From positions 1,608,501-1,672,500 of the forward strand of contig NZ_CP079095.1 of the NCBI RefSeq assembly GCF_019285515.1: DNA of 64,000 bases, written 5' to 3'. Origin of the DNA: Methylococcus sp. Mc7. GTDB taxonomy: Bacteria; Pseudomonadota; Gammaproteobacteria; Methylococcales; Methylococcaceae. Under the pieces are notes generated by a model. That model was not told the DNA's origin. It was given only the letters and a program-made list of their open reading frames with translations, and did no database searches. The first letter of the stretch is position 1, and every line of letters starts with the position of its first letter. Positions 8,469 through 16,687 of this stretch are shown piece by piece. The position numbers and the translations under genes were made by a program.

Positions 8469-9866
8469 ATGTCTGAAGGTTTGGTTACGGTCGCGTACAT
8501 CGGCGCGACCATCCTGTTCATCCTCAGCCTGGGCGGGCTGAGCCATCCGGAAACCGCGCGGCGGGGCAATTTCTACGGCATCGCCGGCATGGCCATCGCC
8601 ATCCTGGCGACGCTGCTGGGACCGAAGGTCACGAGCTACGTGCCGATCCTGATCGCCATGCTGGTCGGCGGCAGTGTCGGCGTATATGCCGCGATCAAGG
8701 TCAAGATGACCGAGATGCCGGAACTGGTCGCGCTCATGCACAGCCTGGTCGGCCTCGCGGCAGCCCTGGTCGGTTTCGCCAACTACTTCGATCCGAGCGC
8801 ACACTTCGCCGGCGTCGAGAAGACCATCCACGAATCGGAGATCTACATCGGGATCCTGATCGGCGCCGTGACCTTTTCCGGGTCGGTCATCGCCTTCGGC
8901 AAGCTGTCGGGCAAGATCAGCGGCAAGCCGATGCTGATACCGGGGCGCCACTGGCTCAACCTGGGGCTATTGATCGCCGTCCTCGTGGTCGGCAAGCAGT
9001 TTCTCGACGCCGATTCGACCACGACCGGCATCGTGCCGCTGGGTATCATGACGGGGATCGCCCTGCTGTTCGGCATCCACATGGTCATGGCGATCGGCGG
9101 CGCCGACATGCCCGTGGTCGTGTCCATGCTCAACAGCTATTCGGGGTGGGCGGCCTCGGCCACGGGCTTCATGCTGTCGAACGACCTCCTCATCGTCACC
9201 GGCGCGCTGGTGGGCTCTTCCGGCGCGATCCTGTCCTACATCATGTGCCGCGCCATGAACCGCCACTTCCTGTCGGTCATCGCCGGCGGCTTCGGCACCG
9301 AGGGCGGCACCGCCGCGGCGGGCGCCAAGCCGGAGGGGGAGGTGCAGCCCATCACTCCCGAGGAGACTGCGGAGCTGCTGCGCAATGCCAAGAACGTCAT
9401 TCTGGTGCCGGGCTACGGCATGGCCGTGGCGCAGGCGCAGCATACGGTATACGAGATCACCAAATTCCTTCGGGACAAGGGCGTCAACGTGCGTTTCGCC
9501 ATCCATCCGGTGGCCGGCCGCATGCCCGGACATATGAACGTGTTGCTGGCAGAAGCCAAGGTGCCTTACGACATCGTGCTGGAAATGGACGAGATCAACG
9601 AGGACTTCCCGGAGACCGACGTGGCGATGGTCATCGGCGCCAACGACATCGTCAATCCGGGCGCCCAGGAAGACCCCAACAGCCCCATCGCCGGCATGCC
9701 GGTGCTGGAGGTCTGGAAGGCGGGCACTTCCATCGTCATGAAGCGTTCCATGGCGTCCGGCTATGCCGGCGTCGACAATCCGCTGTTCTACAAGGAAAAC
9801 AACCGCATGCTGTTCGGCGACGCCAAGAAAATGCTGGACGAAGTCCTGCAGCACCTGAGGGGATGA
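8469..9866 (+). CDS. pntB: NAD(P) transhydrogenase subunit beta
   Basis: Beta subunit of the membrane transhydrogenase, 465 residues. About nine membrane helices fill residues 1-265, including [20 protein letters not shown]. The C-terminal cytoplasmic NADP(H) domain has [34 protein letters not shown] and [16 protein letters not shown] Shine-Dalgarno GGGAGAAG precedes the ATG. In a methanotroph the complex is a plausible source of NADPH for assimilation, since methanol and formate oxidation mostly give other carriers (inference). Confidence 0.95.
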   Translation: MSEGLVTVAYIGATILFILSLGGLSHPETARRGNFYGIAGMAIAILATLLGPKVTSYVPILIAMLVGGSVGVYAAIKVKMTEMPELVALMHSLVGLAAALVGFANYFDPSAHFAGVEKTIHESEIYIGILIGAVTFSGSVIAFGKLSGKISGKPMLIPGRHWLNLGLLIAVLVVGKQFLDADSTTTGIVPLGIMTGIALLFGIHMVMAIGGADMPVVVSMLNSYSGWAASATGFMLSNDLLIVTGALVGSSGAILSYIMCRAMNRHFLSVIAGGFGTEGGTAAAGAKPEGEVQPITPEETAELLRNAKNVILVPGYGMAVAQAQHTVYEITKFLRDKGVNVRFAIHPVAGRMPGHMNVLLAEAKVPYDIVLEMDEINEDFPETDVAMVIGANDIVNPGAQEDPNSPIAGMPVLEVWKAGTSIVMKRSMASGYAGVDNPLFYKENNRMLFGDAKKMLDEVLQHLRG

Positions 9867-9924
9867 GCGGAAATCCGCGGGGCGGGAACTCCCGTCCCGC
9901 GCTCCTGACGACGAGGGTCATCAT

Positions 9925-10359
9925 GTGAACGCCAGTCTCTACGAACACGATTTTTTCGGCTGGACTCTGCAACAGTCCGAACTGCTCAAAGCCGGCCGCT
10001 TCTCCGAACTGGATACCGAGCATCTCTGCGAGGAAATCGAGGCCATGGGCCGCAGCGCACGCCTGCAACTGACCCGGCGCCTCGAGGTGCTGCTGACGCA
10101 TCTGCTGAAATGGGGCCACCAGCCCGAGTTTCACGGGCAGCGCTGGGAGTCGGCCATCCTCGACCAGCGCAGGCGCATCGCCAAGCTGATCGACGCCAAT
10201 CCCAGCCTGAAGCCCGCTCTCCACGTCTGTTTTCTCGAAACCTACGACAACGCCCGTTTCAGCGCCATGATGGAGACGGGGCTGACGCTGGAAGCCTTCC
10301 CGGCGCAGCCACCCTTCGATCTGGTCGAAGTGCTGGATCCGGATTATCTGCCCGAGTGA
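9925..10359 (+). CDS. DUF29 family protein
   Basis: Soluble 144-residue protein with the DUF29 pattern: an aromatic N-terminus (LYEHDFFGWTLQQSELLKAG), then DTEHLCEEIEAMGRSARLQL, LLTHLLKWGHQPE, and SAILDQRRRIAKLI. The function is unknown. DUF29 genes are often multicopy and scattered in cyanobacteria and proteobacteria. The start is a GTG at 9925 with GAGGG upstream; an ATG overlapping it runs straight into TGA. It lies 58 bases after pntB and could be cotranscribed, but nothing links it to transhydrogenase function. Confidence 0.78.
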   Translation: MNASLYEHDFFGWTLQQSELLKAGRFSELDTEHLCEEIEAMGRSARLQLTRRLEVLLTHLLKWGHQPEFHGQRWESAILDQRRRIAKLIDANPSLKPALHVCFLETYDNARFSAMMETGLTLEAFPAQPPFDLVEVLDPDYLPE

Positions 10360-10527
10360 GTGCTCGGAGCGGCTTCGTCATGGTGTGTTGCGAGTTCCCC
10401 TGTCCGGGCCTATAGTCGAGTCGCTCGAGGCTACCAACACAAAAATCCAGCCTCACGCGAAAGGTCGACGCCGGCCAAGGGATGCACGAGCGCCGATATC
10501 GTGAGATTCAGCAGAGGAGACTCAGCC

Positions 10528-11181
10528 GTGTTCAGGAAAATCCCGTTCCTCATCGTTTTCCTTGTACTTTCGGGTTCATTGACGATGTCCTCGCCGGCCC
10601 GCGCGGCCGAGCCGAACGGACTCTACACGCCGCACGGTCCCACGTCCGTCAAATTGAACGCTCCCCATGTCGCCAAGGCCTCGCTCACCAGTCCGGACGT
10701 GGCCGTTTTGAACGCCTTGCTCAAGCTCGGCTTGCCCATGCAGTTCTCCCCGGCGGTCAATGGGCAGGACAACTTCCTGATGACGATCAACAACCCGCTC
10801 GACAGCGGCAAGCCCATTCATTTGCACGGCGTCTGGTCGATGCTTACCTCGTCCAAGTTTCAGGTCGACATCGACTTCCAGGCGCTGATCGCCGCGGTCC
10901 AACAGCGCGGCGGCAGCGTGACGATCACCCGCGATTCATTCGCGGGGAAGGTCTTGGATAACGGCAACCTCAAGGGCGCCTATAATCTGGGCCTGATCAT
11001 TTCCCTCTCCGGAATCAACATGAGTCTCAAGGCTTCCGGTACCTATCTCGCGACCCCGCTACTGCTGGCGGCCACGCGGGCGGAAGGATCGGAACCGGCT
11101 GGAGAGGATTCGACGGCTTCCGCCAACGCCATTGCTCTGGAGCGGTTCGTTCTCGATGTCCTCGAAAAGAGCCCGCAATAG
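10528..11181 (+). CDS. Exported protein of unknown function
   Basis: About 217 residues. The GTG at 10528, preceded by GAGGAG, gives a clean Sec signal peptide: Phe-Arg-Lys followed by IPFLIVFLVLSGSLTMSS and a probable signal peptidase I site at ARAA/EPNG. The mature part is mostly beta-like with low charge (LNAPHVAKASLTSP, GSVTITRDSF, LGLIISLSGINMSLKASGTY). I recognise no domain. The small, secreted, soluble character suggests a periplasmic protein. Confidence 0.6.
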   Translation: MFRKIPFLIVFLVLSGSLTMSSPARAAEPNGLYTPHGPTSVKLNAPHVAKASLTSPDVAVLNALLKLGLPMQFSPAVNGQDNFLMTINNPLDSGKPIHLHGVWSMLTSSKFQVDIDFQALIAAVQQRGGSVTITRDSFAGKVLDNGNLKGAYNLGLIISLSGINMSLKASGTYLATPLLLAATRAEGSEPAGEDSTASANAIALERFVLDVLEKSPQ

Positions 11182-11283
11182 AGGGGCCTTCGAGAACACA
11201 TCCTCCCGTATACCCCGGCCTGGCCCGCACGATTCGTTTTTTGATCCGGACCAGTCCTGACTAGTCGCGCGGGTTCGAAAGTG

Positions 11284-11658
11284 ATGAAAATACCGGCCTC
11301 GCCCTGGCGCGGCGCCAGAGGGTTCGTGTTGTCCCTGTTCGCCTCGGCAGCGGGTCGCGCCACGATCGTCGACCCGTTCAGCGGACGCAGCGAGGCCTGC
11401 GAGATTCTGCGCACCGGCAGGCGCGCAACCACCCGGATCGTCGGCCTCGCGGATACCGGCATCACCATCAACCAGAACCCCGTGGCCGAATTCGTGCTGG
11501 AAGTGCGGCAGGACCAGGGTCCGCCGTTCGACGCGAAAACCAAGGCCCTCATCTCCCGTCTGGAAGTTCCCCTGGCCCAGCCGGGCCGCACGGTTCCGGT
11601 CGAGTACGATCCGCGGCGGCCCGAGCGGGTGGCGCTGGAACTGTGGGATTGCGACTGA
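11284..11658 (+). CDS. Hypothetical protein, beta-rich
   Basis: About 124 residues, beginning MKIPASPWRGARGF and ending in LELWDCD. The core, TTRIVGLADTGITINQNP followed by VLEVRQDQGPPFDA and VPVEYDPRRPERVALE, resembles a small OB-like or SH3-like barrel found in short bacterial proteins of unknown role. A weak hydrophobic stretch (GFVLSLFASAAG) near residue 12 could be a membrane anchor. The in-frame GTG directly before the ATG (11281) is an alternative start. Confidence 0.55.
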   Translation: MKIPASPWRGARGFVLSLFASAAGRATIVDPFSGRSEACEILRTGRRATTRIVGLADTGITINQNPVAEFVLEVRQDQGPPFDAKTKALISRLEVPLAQPGRTVPVEYDPRRPERVALELWDCD

Positions 11659-11758
11659 ACGAAGGGGCGAGGCGGATCGGGTCCGGCGGGCGGCGTCATC
11701 AGCCGGTGGCCGGGAACCGCCCGAATTCCTCAGCTTTTTGAAATCTCAAGGAGAGTGC

Positions 11759-12727
11759 ATGAATCGCCGGATTTCCCTTTTAGAACCTGTCTTGAAAAGT
11801 CTATTCAAGCGAAGTCAATCAGTTGAAATCAGGAAAAGTCTCCGCTCAGGTAGGGTGGATAAGCGTAGCGCATCCACCGCAACGCCGACTCGAAGAGCAG
11901 CGGAGCCGAATTTGGCGGATGCGCTGCCGCTTATCCGCCCTACGATCCCCCATTTTCTTTTTCAAGACAGACTCTTACTTCTGGTTTGCTTAAGTGTGGC
12001 GCTCGGCGGTTGCGGAGCGGACCGCTCCCGCAAATTGCTCGGCGGCGTGGAGGTCCGCAACGAACAGCTCGGCGCGGTCAAACCCGGCGAAGGGCCGAGG
12101 ACGGTGTATGTCGCCGATTTCGCGCTGGATGCCGAAAACATCCAGGGCGATCCCGGCGTCAGAGGCTTGCTGCCCGGCCGGTCGCAATCGCAACGCCAGG
12201 GGCTGCTGGATGGGCTCGGCCAGCGCCTGAGGAAACCCTTCGGCCCCGGCAGTCCCGACGACCAAGCCCGGGAAATCGTCGACACCATGGCGGCCGCGCT
12301 GGTGAAGAGCCTGTCGGACAAGGGGCTCCCGGCACAGCGCATCGCCTCCACCACTGGCGCGCTGCCGCGCGACGGCTGGCTGGTGCAGGGCATGTTCACC
12401 GAGGTCGACGAAGGCAGCCGGCTCAAGCGCGCCGTGATCGGTTTCGGAGCCGGGGCGACCTCCATGGACGTGCAGGTCGGCGTGAGCGATCTCGCCGGCA
12501 AGGACCCGCGCCAGCCCTTCATCGTGTTCGGCACGGTGAAGGACCCCGGCAAGATGCCGGGCGCGGTCGTGACCATGAACCCCTACGTCGCCGCGGCCAA
12601 GTTCATGATGGAGAAAAATGCGACCGGCAAGGACATCGAAAAGACCGCGGAACAGATCGTAGACGAAATCCTGAAATACCGGCAGAAGTTCGAAGACGAG
12701 GCGCGGGCCAACCGGGCCGCGCGCTAA
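11759..12727 (+). CDS. DUF4410-like lipoprotein, signal peptide split by a MITE
   Basis: The C-terminal about 240 residues form a predicted periplasmic domain: a YVADFALDAENIQGDPG start, a REIVDTMAAALVKSLSDKGLP helix, and a GWLVQGMFTEVDEGSRLKR strand, as in DUF4410-type lipoproteins. A lipobox ALGGC lies at about residue 82. That is far too deep for a normal signal peptide because a 192-bp MITE plus a 3-bp duplication (65 codons) sits in frame after codon 8. Removing it restores MNRRISLL joined to LLVCLSVALGGC, a perfect lipoprotein signal. The ATG at 11759 has AAGGAGAG upstream. The present product is probably mislocalised unless translation restarts internally. Confidence 0.7.
   Translation: MNRRISLLEPVLKSLFKRSQSVEIRKSLRSGRVDKRSASTATPTRRAAEPNLADALPLIRPTIPHFLFQDRLLLLVCLSVALGGCGADRSRKLLGGVEVRNEQLGAVKPGEGPRTVYVADFALDAENIQGDPGVRGLLPGRSQSQRQGLLDGLGQRLRKPFGPGSPDDQAREIVDTMAAALVKSLSDKGLPAQRIASTTGALPRDGWLVQGMFTEVDEGSRLKRAVIGFGAGATSMDVQVGVSDLAGKDPRQPFIVFGTVKDPGKMPGAVVTMNPYVAAAKFMMEKNATGKDIEKTAEQIVDEILKYRQKFEDEARANRAAR
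11783..11974 (+). mobile_element. 192-bp MITE (copy 1) with 16-bp terminal inverted repeats
   Basis: Ends are GAACCTGTCTTGAAAA on the left and, read inward from the right, GAGTCTGTCTTGAAAA (14 of 16 identical). It is flanked by TTA at 11780-11782 and 11975-11977, a 3-bp TNA duplication as produced by the IS1031 group of IS5-family elements. It encodes no transposase. An internal inverted repeat pairs GTAGGGTGGATAAGC with GCTTATCCGCCCTAC. A sister copy lies at 40861-41158. Confidence 0.8.
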
Positions 12728-12745
12728 AAACTCCTTCGCTGCCCG

Positions 12746-13006
12746 TCAGTTGAATCCGCAGGCCCCGGCGCCGCAGCAGGGCGCGCCGCTCTGGCAAGGG
12801 GGCGCTTCCGGATTCTTGAGGGCGCCGGAGCGGACGATGCCGCCGCCGGTAATCAGCTTCCTGACCGGTGTATCGGGCGGGGTATCGCCCACAGCCAGCC
12901 CAGCGCGCTCGCACACTTCGCCCCAGGTCGCCAGGCGATCGTTCATCGGATGGCTGACTTCCACGACCCGGTCGTTCGCTTCACAAAAATAATCGTATTT
13001 CGGCAC
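12746..13006 (-). CDS. FmdB-like zinc-ribbon small protein
   Basis: 86 residues starting MPKYDYFCEANDRVVEV, like the N-terminus of FmdB-type regulatory proteins. The usual CxxC ribbon is incomplete (one Cys at residue 8, one in WGEVCERAG), while the C-terminus carries a Cys cluster CQSGAPCCGAGACGF. Metal binding is therefore likely but by an altered set of ligands. The GTG at 13006 is chosen because GGAAGG lies about ten bases upstream. The function is unknown. It is divergent from the nicotinamidase gene. Confidence 0.65.
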   Translation of the reverse strand: MPKYDYFCEANDRVVEVSHPMNDRLATWGEVCERAGLAVGDTPPDTPVRKLITGGGIVRSGALKNPEAPPCQSGAPCCGAGACGFN

Positions 13007-13123
13007 GGCGTTTTCCTTCCTGCATTCCAAGGATGCGGCATTTATAGGGGCGGACGACGGAAAACTCAATCCGTCCGCGCCTTGCCCGGCGTATCATCTC
13101 CTCATCGTGATGGAGTGGCTGAA

Positions 13124-13720
13124 ATGAACACCAAGACTGACGCGTTCCGCCTTTCGCCGGGCGATGCCTTGATCGTGGTCCACGTGCAGAACGACTTCCT
13201 GCCGGGCGGCAGCCTCGCCGTCCCCGGGGGCGACGAGGTGATACCGGTGCTGAATCAACACATCGCGCGCTTCGTCCGGGAAGGGCTGCCCGTCATCGCC
13301 ACGCGTGACTGGCATCCGCCGGACCATTGCTCGTTCCACGCCCAGGGCGGGCCGTGGCCGCCGCACTGCGTGGCCGGCAGCCAGGGGGCGGAGTTCGCGG
13401 CCGGCCTCGCCTTGCCCGAGGACGTTCCCATCGTATCCCAGGCGACATGGCCGGATAAGGAGGCCTATTCCAGTTTCGAAGGCACGGACCTCGCCTACCT
13501 CCTGCAGGAAATCGGCGTTCGCCGCTTGTTCATCGGCGGCCTCGCGACCGACTACTGCGTGCTGCATACGGTGCTCGACGGTCGTCGCCTCGGTTTCGAA
13601 GTCGTCGTGTTGGAAGACGCAGTGCGCGCCGTCGACGTCGAGCCCGAAGACGGCAGCCGCGCCCTGGCCCGGATGCGAGAGGAAGGCGCAGAGTTCGCCG
13701 GATGCAAGGATTTCGCATGA
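13124..13720 (+). CDS. pncA: Nicotinamidase
   Basis: Isochorismatase-fold hydrolase that deaminates nicotinamide to nicotinate in NAD salvage, 198 residues. The catalytic Asp lies in VVHVQNDFLPGGSL. The metal-binding set D-x-H-x2-D-H appears as RDWHPPDHCSFH. The nucleophilic Cys is in GGLATDYCVLHT near residue 142. The ATG at 13124 gives the standard N-terminus. The stop overlaps the ATG of the next gene by four bases, so nicotinamidase and nicotinate phosphoribosyltransferase are translationally coupled. Confidence 0.92.
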   Translation: MNTKTDAFRLSPGDALIVVHVQNDFLPGGSLAVPGGDEVIPVLNQHIARFVREGLPVIATRDWHPPDHCSFHAQGGPWPPHCVAGSQGAEFAAGLALPEDVPIVSQATWPDKEAYSSFEGTDLAYLLQEIGVRRLFIGGLATDYCVLHTVLDGRRLGFEVVVLEDAVRAVDVEPEDGSRALARMREEGAEFAGCKDFA

Positions 13721-15063
13721 GTCTGCCGGTCGACAGCGTACTGCTCACCGATCTCTATCAATTGACGATGCTGCAGGGCTATCACGCCCAGCGCATGAAC
13801 GAGACCGCGGTATTCGAATTCTTCGTGCGCAAGCTGCCCGGCGGAGCCGAGCCCAAGCGCAACTTCCTGGTCGCGGCCGGGCTGGAACAGGCGCTGGATT
13901 TTCTGGAAGGCATGCGGTTCCGGCCCGACGAGGTCGAGTGGCTGCGCGCCACCGGGCGGTTCGCGCCGGATTTCGTCGACGCCCTGGCCGCACTGCGCTT
14001 CACCGGCGACGTCGATGCCATGCCCGAAGGCACGGTGTTCTTTCCCGGCGAACCGATATTGCGGGTGACGGCGCCCCTTCCCGAGGCGCAACTGGCCGAA
14101 ACCCGGCTCATCAACCTGCTGCATTTCCAGACCCTCATCGCCTCCAAGGCGGCGCGCATGACCCTGGCCGCGCCGGGCCGGCTGCTGGTCGATTTCGGCC
14201 TGCGCCGCGCCCACGGCGCCGAAGCGGGACTCCTGGCGGCCCGCGCCGCCTGCCTCGCCGGCTTCTCCGGCACCTCCGACGTGCTCGCCGGCCGGCTTTG
14301 GGACATCCCGCTGTACGGCACCATGGCCCATTCCTTCATCCAGGCCCACGACGACGAACTCACCGCCTTCGAGCATTTCGCCCTGGCCCAGCCGGACAAC
14401 CTGGTGCTGCTGATCGACACCTACGACACCGAAGCCGCGGCGGAAAAGCTCACCCCCCTGGCCGAACGCCTGGCCGCCAAAGGAATCCGCATCCAGGGCG
14501 TGCGCCTCGACAGCGGCAACCTGGTCGAGCACGCCCGCCGGGTCCGGAGCATCCTCGACCGCGGCGGCCTCGGTCAAGTCAGCATCTTCGCCAGCGGCAG
14601 CCTCGATGAATATCTCCTGGCCAGGCACACCGCGGAAGCCGTGCCGATCGACGGCTACGGCATCGGCACCCGCATGGACACCTCGTCCGACGCACCCTAT
14701 CTCGACTGCGCCTACAAGCTCCAGGAATACGCCGGCATCCCCCGGCGCAAGCGTTCCGAAGGCAAGGCGACCTGGCCCGGCCGGAAACAGGTTTACCGCT
14801 ATTACGACGGCGAGGGGAAAATGCAGCGGGACAGCCTGACGTTGGTCGACGACGCGCAGCCGGGGGAGCCCCTGCTGCGCCCGGTGATGCGCAGCGGCCG
14901 GCGGCTCGGACCGAGCCCGCCGCTGCAGACCCTTCGGTCCCATGCGATCGAACAGCTCGGGCGCCTGCCGGAAGCGTTACGCCGGCTGTCACCGGCGCCG
15001 GCTCATCCGGTCGAGATCGCCGCGCGATTGAAGGCTTTGGTTCAAGCGATGGATGGCTGTTAG
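13717..15063 (+). CDS. pncB: Nicotinate phosphoribosyltransferase
   Basis: Converts nicotinate plus PRPP to nicotinate mononucleotide, completing the Preiss-Handler route started by the preceding nicotinamidase. 448 residues. Diagnostic segments are LLTDLYQLTMLQGYH at the N-terminus, VDFGLRRAHGAEAGLLAARA around residue 160, FSGTSDVLAG, MAHSFIQAHDDE, and GVRLDSGNLVEHARRVRSIL around 265. The start ATG lies within the pncA stop. Confidence 0.92.
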   Translation: MSLPVDSVLLTDLYQLTMLQGYHAQRMNETAVFEFFVRKLPGGAEPKRNFLVAAGLEQALDFLEGMRFRPDEVEWLRATGRFAPDFVDALAALRFTGDVDAMPEGTVFFPGEPILRVTAPLPEAQLAETRLINLLHFQTLIASKAARMTLAAPGRLLVDFGLRRAHGAEAGLLAARAACLAGFSGTSDVLAGRLWDIPLYGTMAHSFIQAHDDELTAFEHFALAQPDNLVLLIDTYDTEAAAEKLTPLAERLAAKGIRIQGVRLDSGNLVEHARRVRSILDRGGLGQVSIFASGSLDEYLLARHTAEAVPIDGYGIGTRMDTSSDAPYLDCAYKLQEYAGIPRRKRSEGKATWPGRKQVYRYYDGEGKMQRDSLTLVDDAQPGEPLLRPVMRSGRRLGPSPPLQTLRSHAIEQLGRLPEALRRLSPAPAHPVEIAARLKALVQAMDGC

Positions 15064-15103
15064 GTACTTTAGAACCCAGACAGCGATCTCGCGCGCAACC
15101 CCT

Positions 15104-15415
15104 TCAATCCGTATCCGGTCCCTGCAGATGGCATTCCACGTCCATGCGTTCATGCAGGACGCGTACGATCTCGATGCAGCCGGCGTTAAGCAAGCGGTAG
15201 AAGACAATGTGCCGGCCGACTCTAAGCTTGCGGTAGCCGGGGCGAACGGCTCCGCAGTCCCCGCCTTTGAAGGGATCAGCCGCCGGTTCGTGGAAAGCGC
15301 CGTCCAGCGATGCGAGATAGCGGTTTCGCTGTTCGCGTCCCCAGGTATCGGCGGTATGGCGTCCGATGGACTTCAAGTCAGCCTTGGCTTTGTTCGTGAG
15401 GACGAAGCGCGGCAT
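15104..15415 (-). CDS. parE: ParE family toxin
   Basis: Type II toxin of the RelE/ParE superfamily, 103 residues: FVLTNKAKADLKSIGRHT at the N-terminus, then GYRKLRVGRHIVFYRLL and IEIVRVLHERMDVE, the classic ParE core. ParE toxins poison DNA gyrase. The start overlaps the antitoxin stop by one base (TGATG). The downstream end lies 41 bases from the end of pncB, convergent. Confidence 0.9.
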   Translation of the reverse strand: MPRFVLTNKAKADLKSIGRHTADTWGREQRNRYLASLDGAFHEPAADPFKGGDCGAVRPGYRKLRVGRHIVFYRLLNAGCIEIVRVLHERMDVECHLQGPDTD

Positions 15416-15657
15416 CAGGAAACGTTTTCCCGGTCGAGCTCCTCGATCAGGCCTTCAAGGGAATAATCCGCCCTTCCGCTATCCTCCCCATCCTTCAGGG
15501 CGCGCGCCAAAGCTTCGAGCCGTGTTTCCCTCTCTTCGAGCACCCTCAGTCCTGCCCGGATGACTTCGCTCGCGGAAGCAAAACGCCCTTTGGTGATCTG
15601 CTGGGCGATGAACTGATCAAAATGCTGGCCCAAGGTGACGCTGGTGTTCTTGTGCAT
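15415..15657 (-). CDS. parD: ParD family antitoxin
   Basis: 80-residue antitoxin with the N-terminal ribbon-helix-helix NTSVTLGQHFDQFIAQQI and the motif GRFASASEVIRAGLRVLEERE, followed by an acidic toxin-neutralising tail. It is the first gene of the pair, as usual. ParD normally represses its own promoter, and a candidate operator lies just upstream at 15685-15711. Confidence 0.9.
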   Translation of the reverse strand: MHKNTSVTLGQHFDQFIAQQITKGRFASASEVIRAGLRVLEERETRLEALARALKDGEDSGRADYSLEGLIEELDRENVS

Positions 15658-15684
15658 GTGTCATGACCTCCACATCCGTAACAT

Positions 15685-15711
15685 ATACCAACAAATATTG
15701 ATTATTGGTAT
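15685..15711 (-). promoter_or_regulatory. Candidate ParD operator
   Basis: Inverted repeat ATACCAA (15685-15691) and TTGGTAT (15705-15711) separated by 13 AT-rich bases. It lies 28 bases upstream of the parD start in the only AT-rich stretch nearby. ParD-type ribbon-helix-helix proteins bind such palindromes. Confidence 0.5.
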
Positions 15712-15856
15712 GGCAAAGGTTGCCATGGTATTCAGCCAGTCGCAAGTCGCTCATGCCATGGAAAAGGATCGTATGTGCTGACGCAAGGAAGCGCATCGTT
15801 CGAGTATAGCGCGAGCGATGCGCCTCTCTTCGTTCGGCACATCCAACGAAGATGTC

Positions 15857-16687
15857 TCACCCGCCATCCAAATCCACCTTGACCGCCGGCAGCGAGGCGA
15901 GCAGCTTCACCAACTCGGCCAGGCGTCGGGTATGGGTTTTCTCGAACAGGCGGCGGACCTGGGTGCGCACCGTGCTGAGCGACACGCCGCTATCGGCCGC
16001 GTACTCGCCGGGGCTCAAGCCCCGGACCAGCGCCCCGGCCAAGCGTGCCTCCGCCGGGCTCAGCCCGAACAAAAGGCGCAACAGCCGCTCCGGCGGCACG
16101 CGCTCGGCCGCCGGGTCGGACACCAGTACCAGAACCAGCGGCATTTGCCAGGGCGCGGCCAGGCGTGAGCGGGCCGACAGCGGCACCAGCGACAGATGCA
16201 GGTCCGGGCGCTCCCCGCCGCGCGGCAGCCGCATCCCGCCGCCTTTGCCGGCAGCGGCATCGCGTAGCAGGGCGCCCAGCAGCGCGTTGCCGCGGGGGAG
16301 GGCATGGACCAGCCTGCCGCTGCGCACCGACAGCCCGGCCGGGGTTCTCAGCAGGGCTTCCGCCGCCGCATTGGCAAAGCGGACCATGCCGGTTCCATCC
16401 GCGATCAGCGCCGGGAAATCCAGTGTATCCAGGGCCCGCAAGCCGCCGTCCAGCTTCAGCCACAGGTCCTCGGACTTGTGGTAAAGCCGGGCGGCACGCG
16501 CCAGATGGGTTTCGATCCGTTTGAGGCAGTGGACATCTTGTTCGCCGAAGGGGCGATGCCCTACTCCGCGGAGTATCCCCATGAACACCGAATAATGGTC
16601 TAGGTCGGCCAAGCGTGCGCCGACAAGATAGCGGAAACCAAAAGGGATAAGGTGATCGTTGAAGAATTCCTGAATCCGTGCTCCCAC
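15857..16687 (-). pseudogene. LuxR-family regulator, N-terminus removed by IS1380-type insertion
   Basis: The reading frame keeps the central region and the C-terminal LuxR helix-turn-helix (LFGLSPAEARLAGALVRGLS and VSLSTVRTQVRRLFEKT), but lacks the first roughly 140 residues found in its relative at 31835-33013. Homology begins at EFFNDHL, precisely where the right-hand IS end stops (16668); the first six codons now come from the IS. The missing 5' part is not on the other side of the IS, so it was deleted. The residual product would bind DNA without its sensory half, if expressed at all. Confidence 0.75.
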
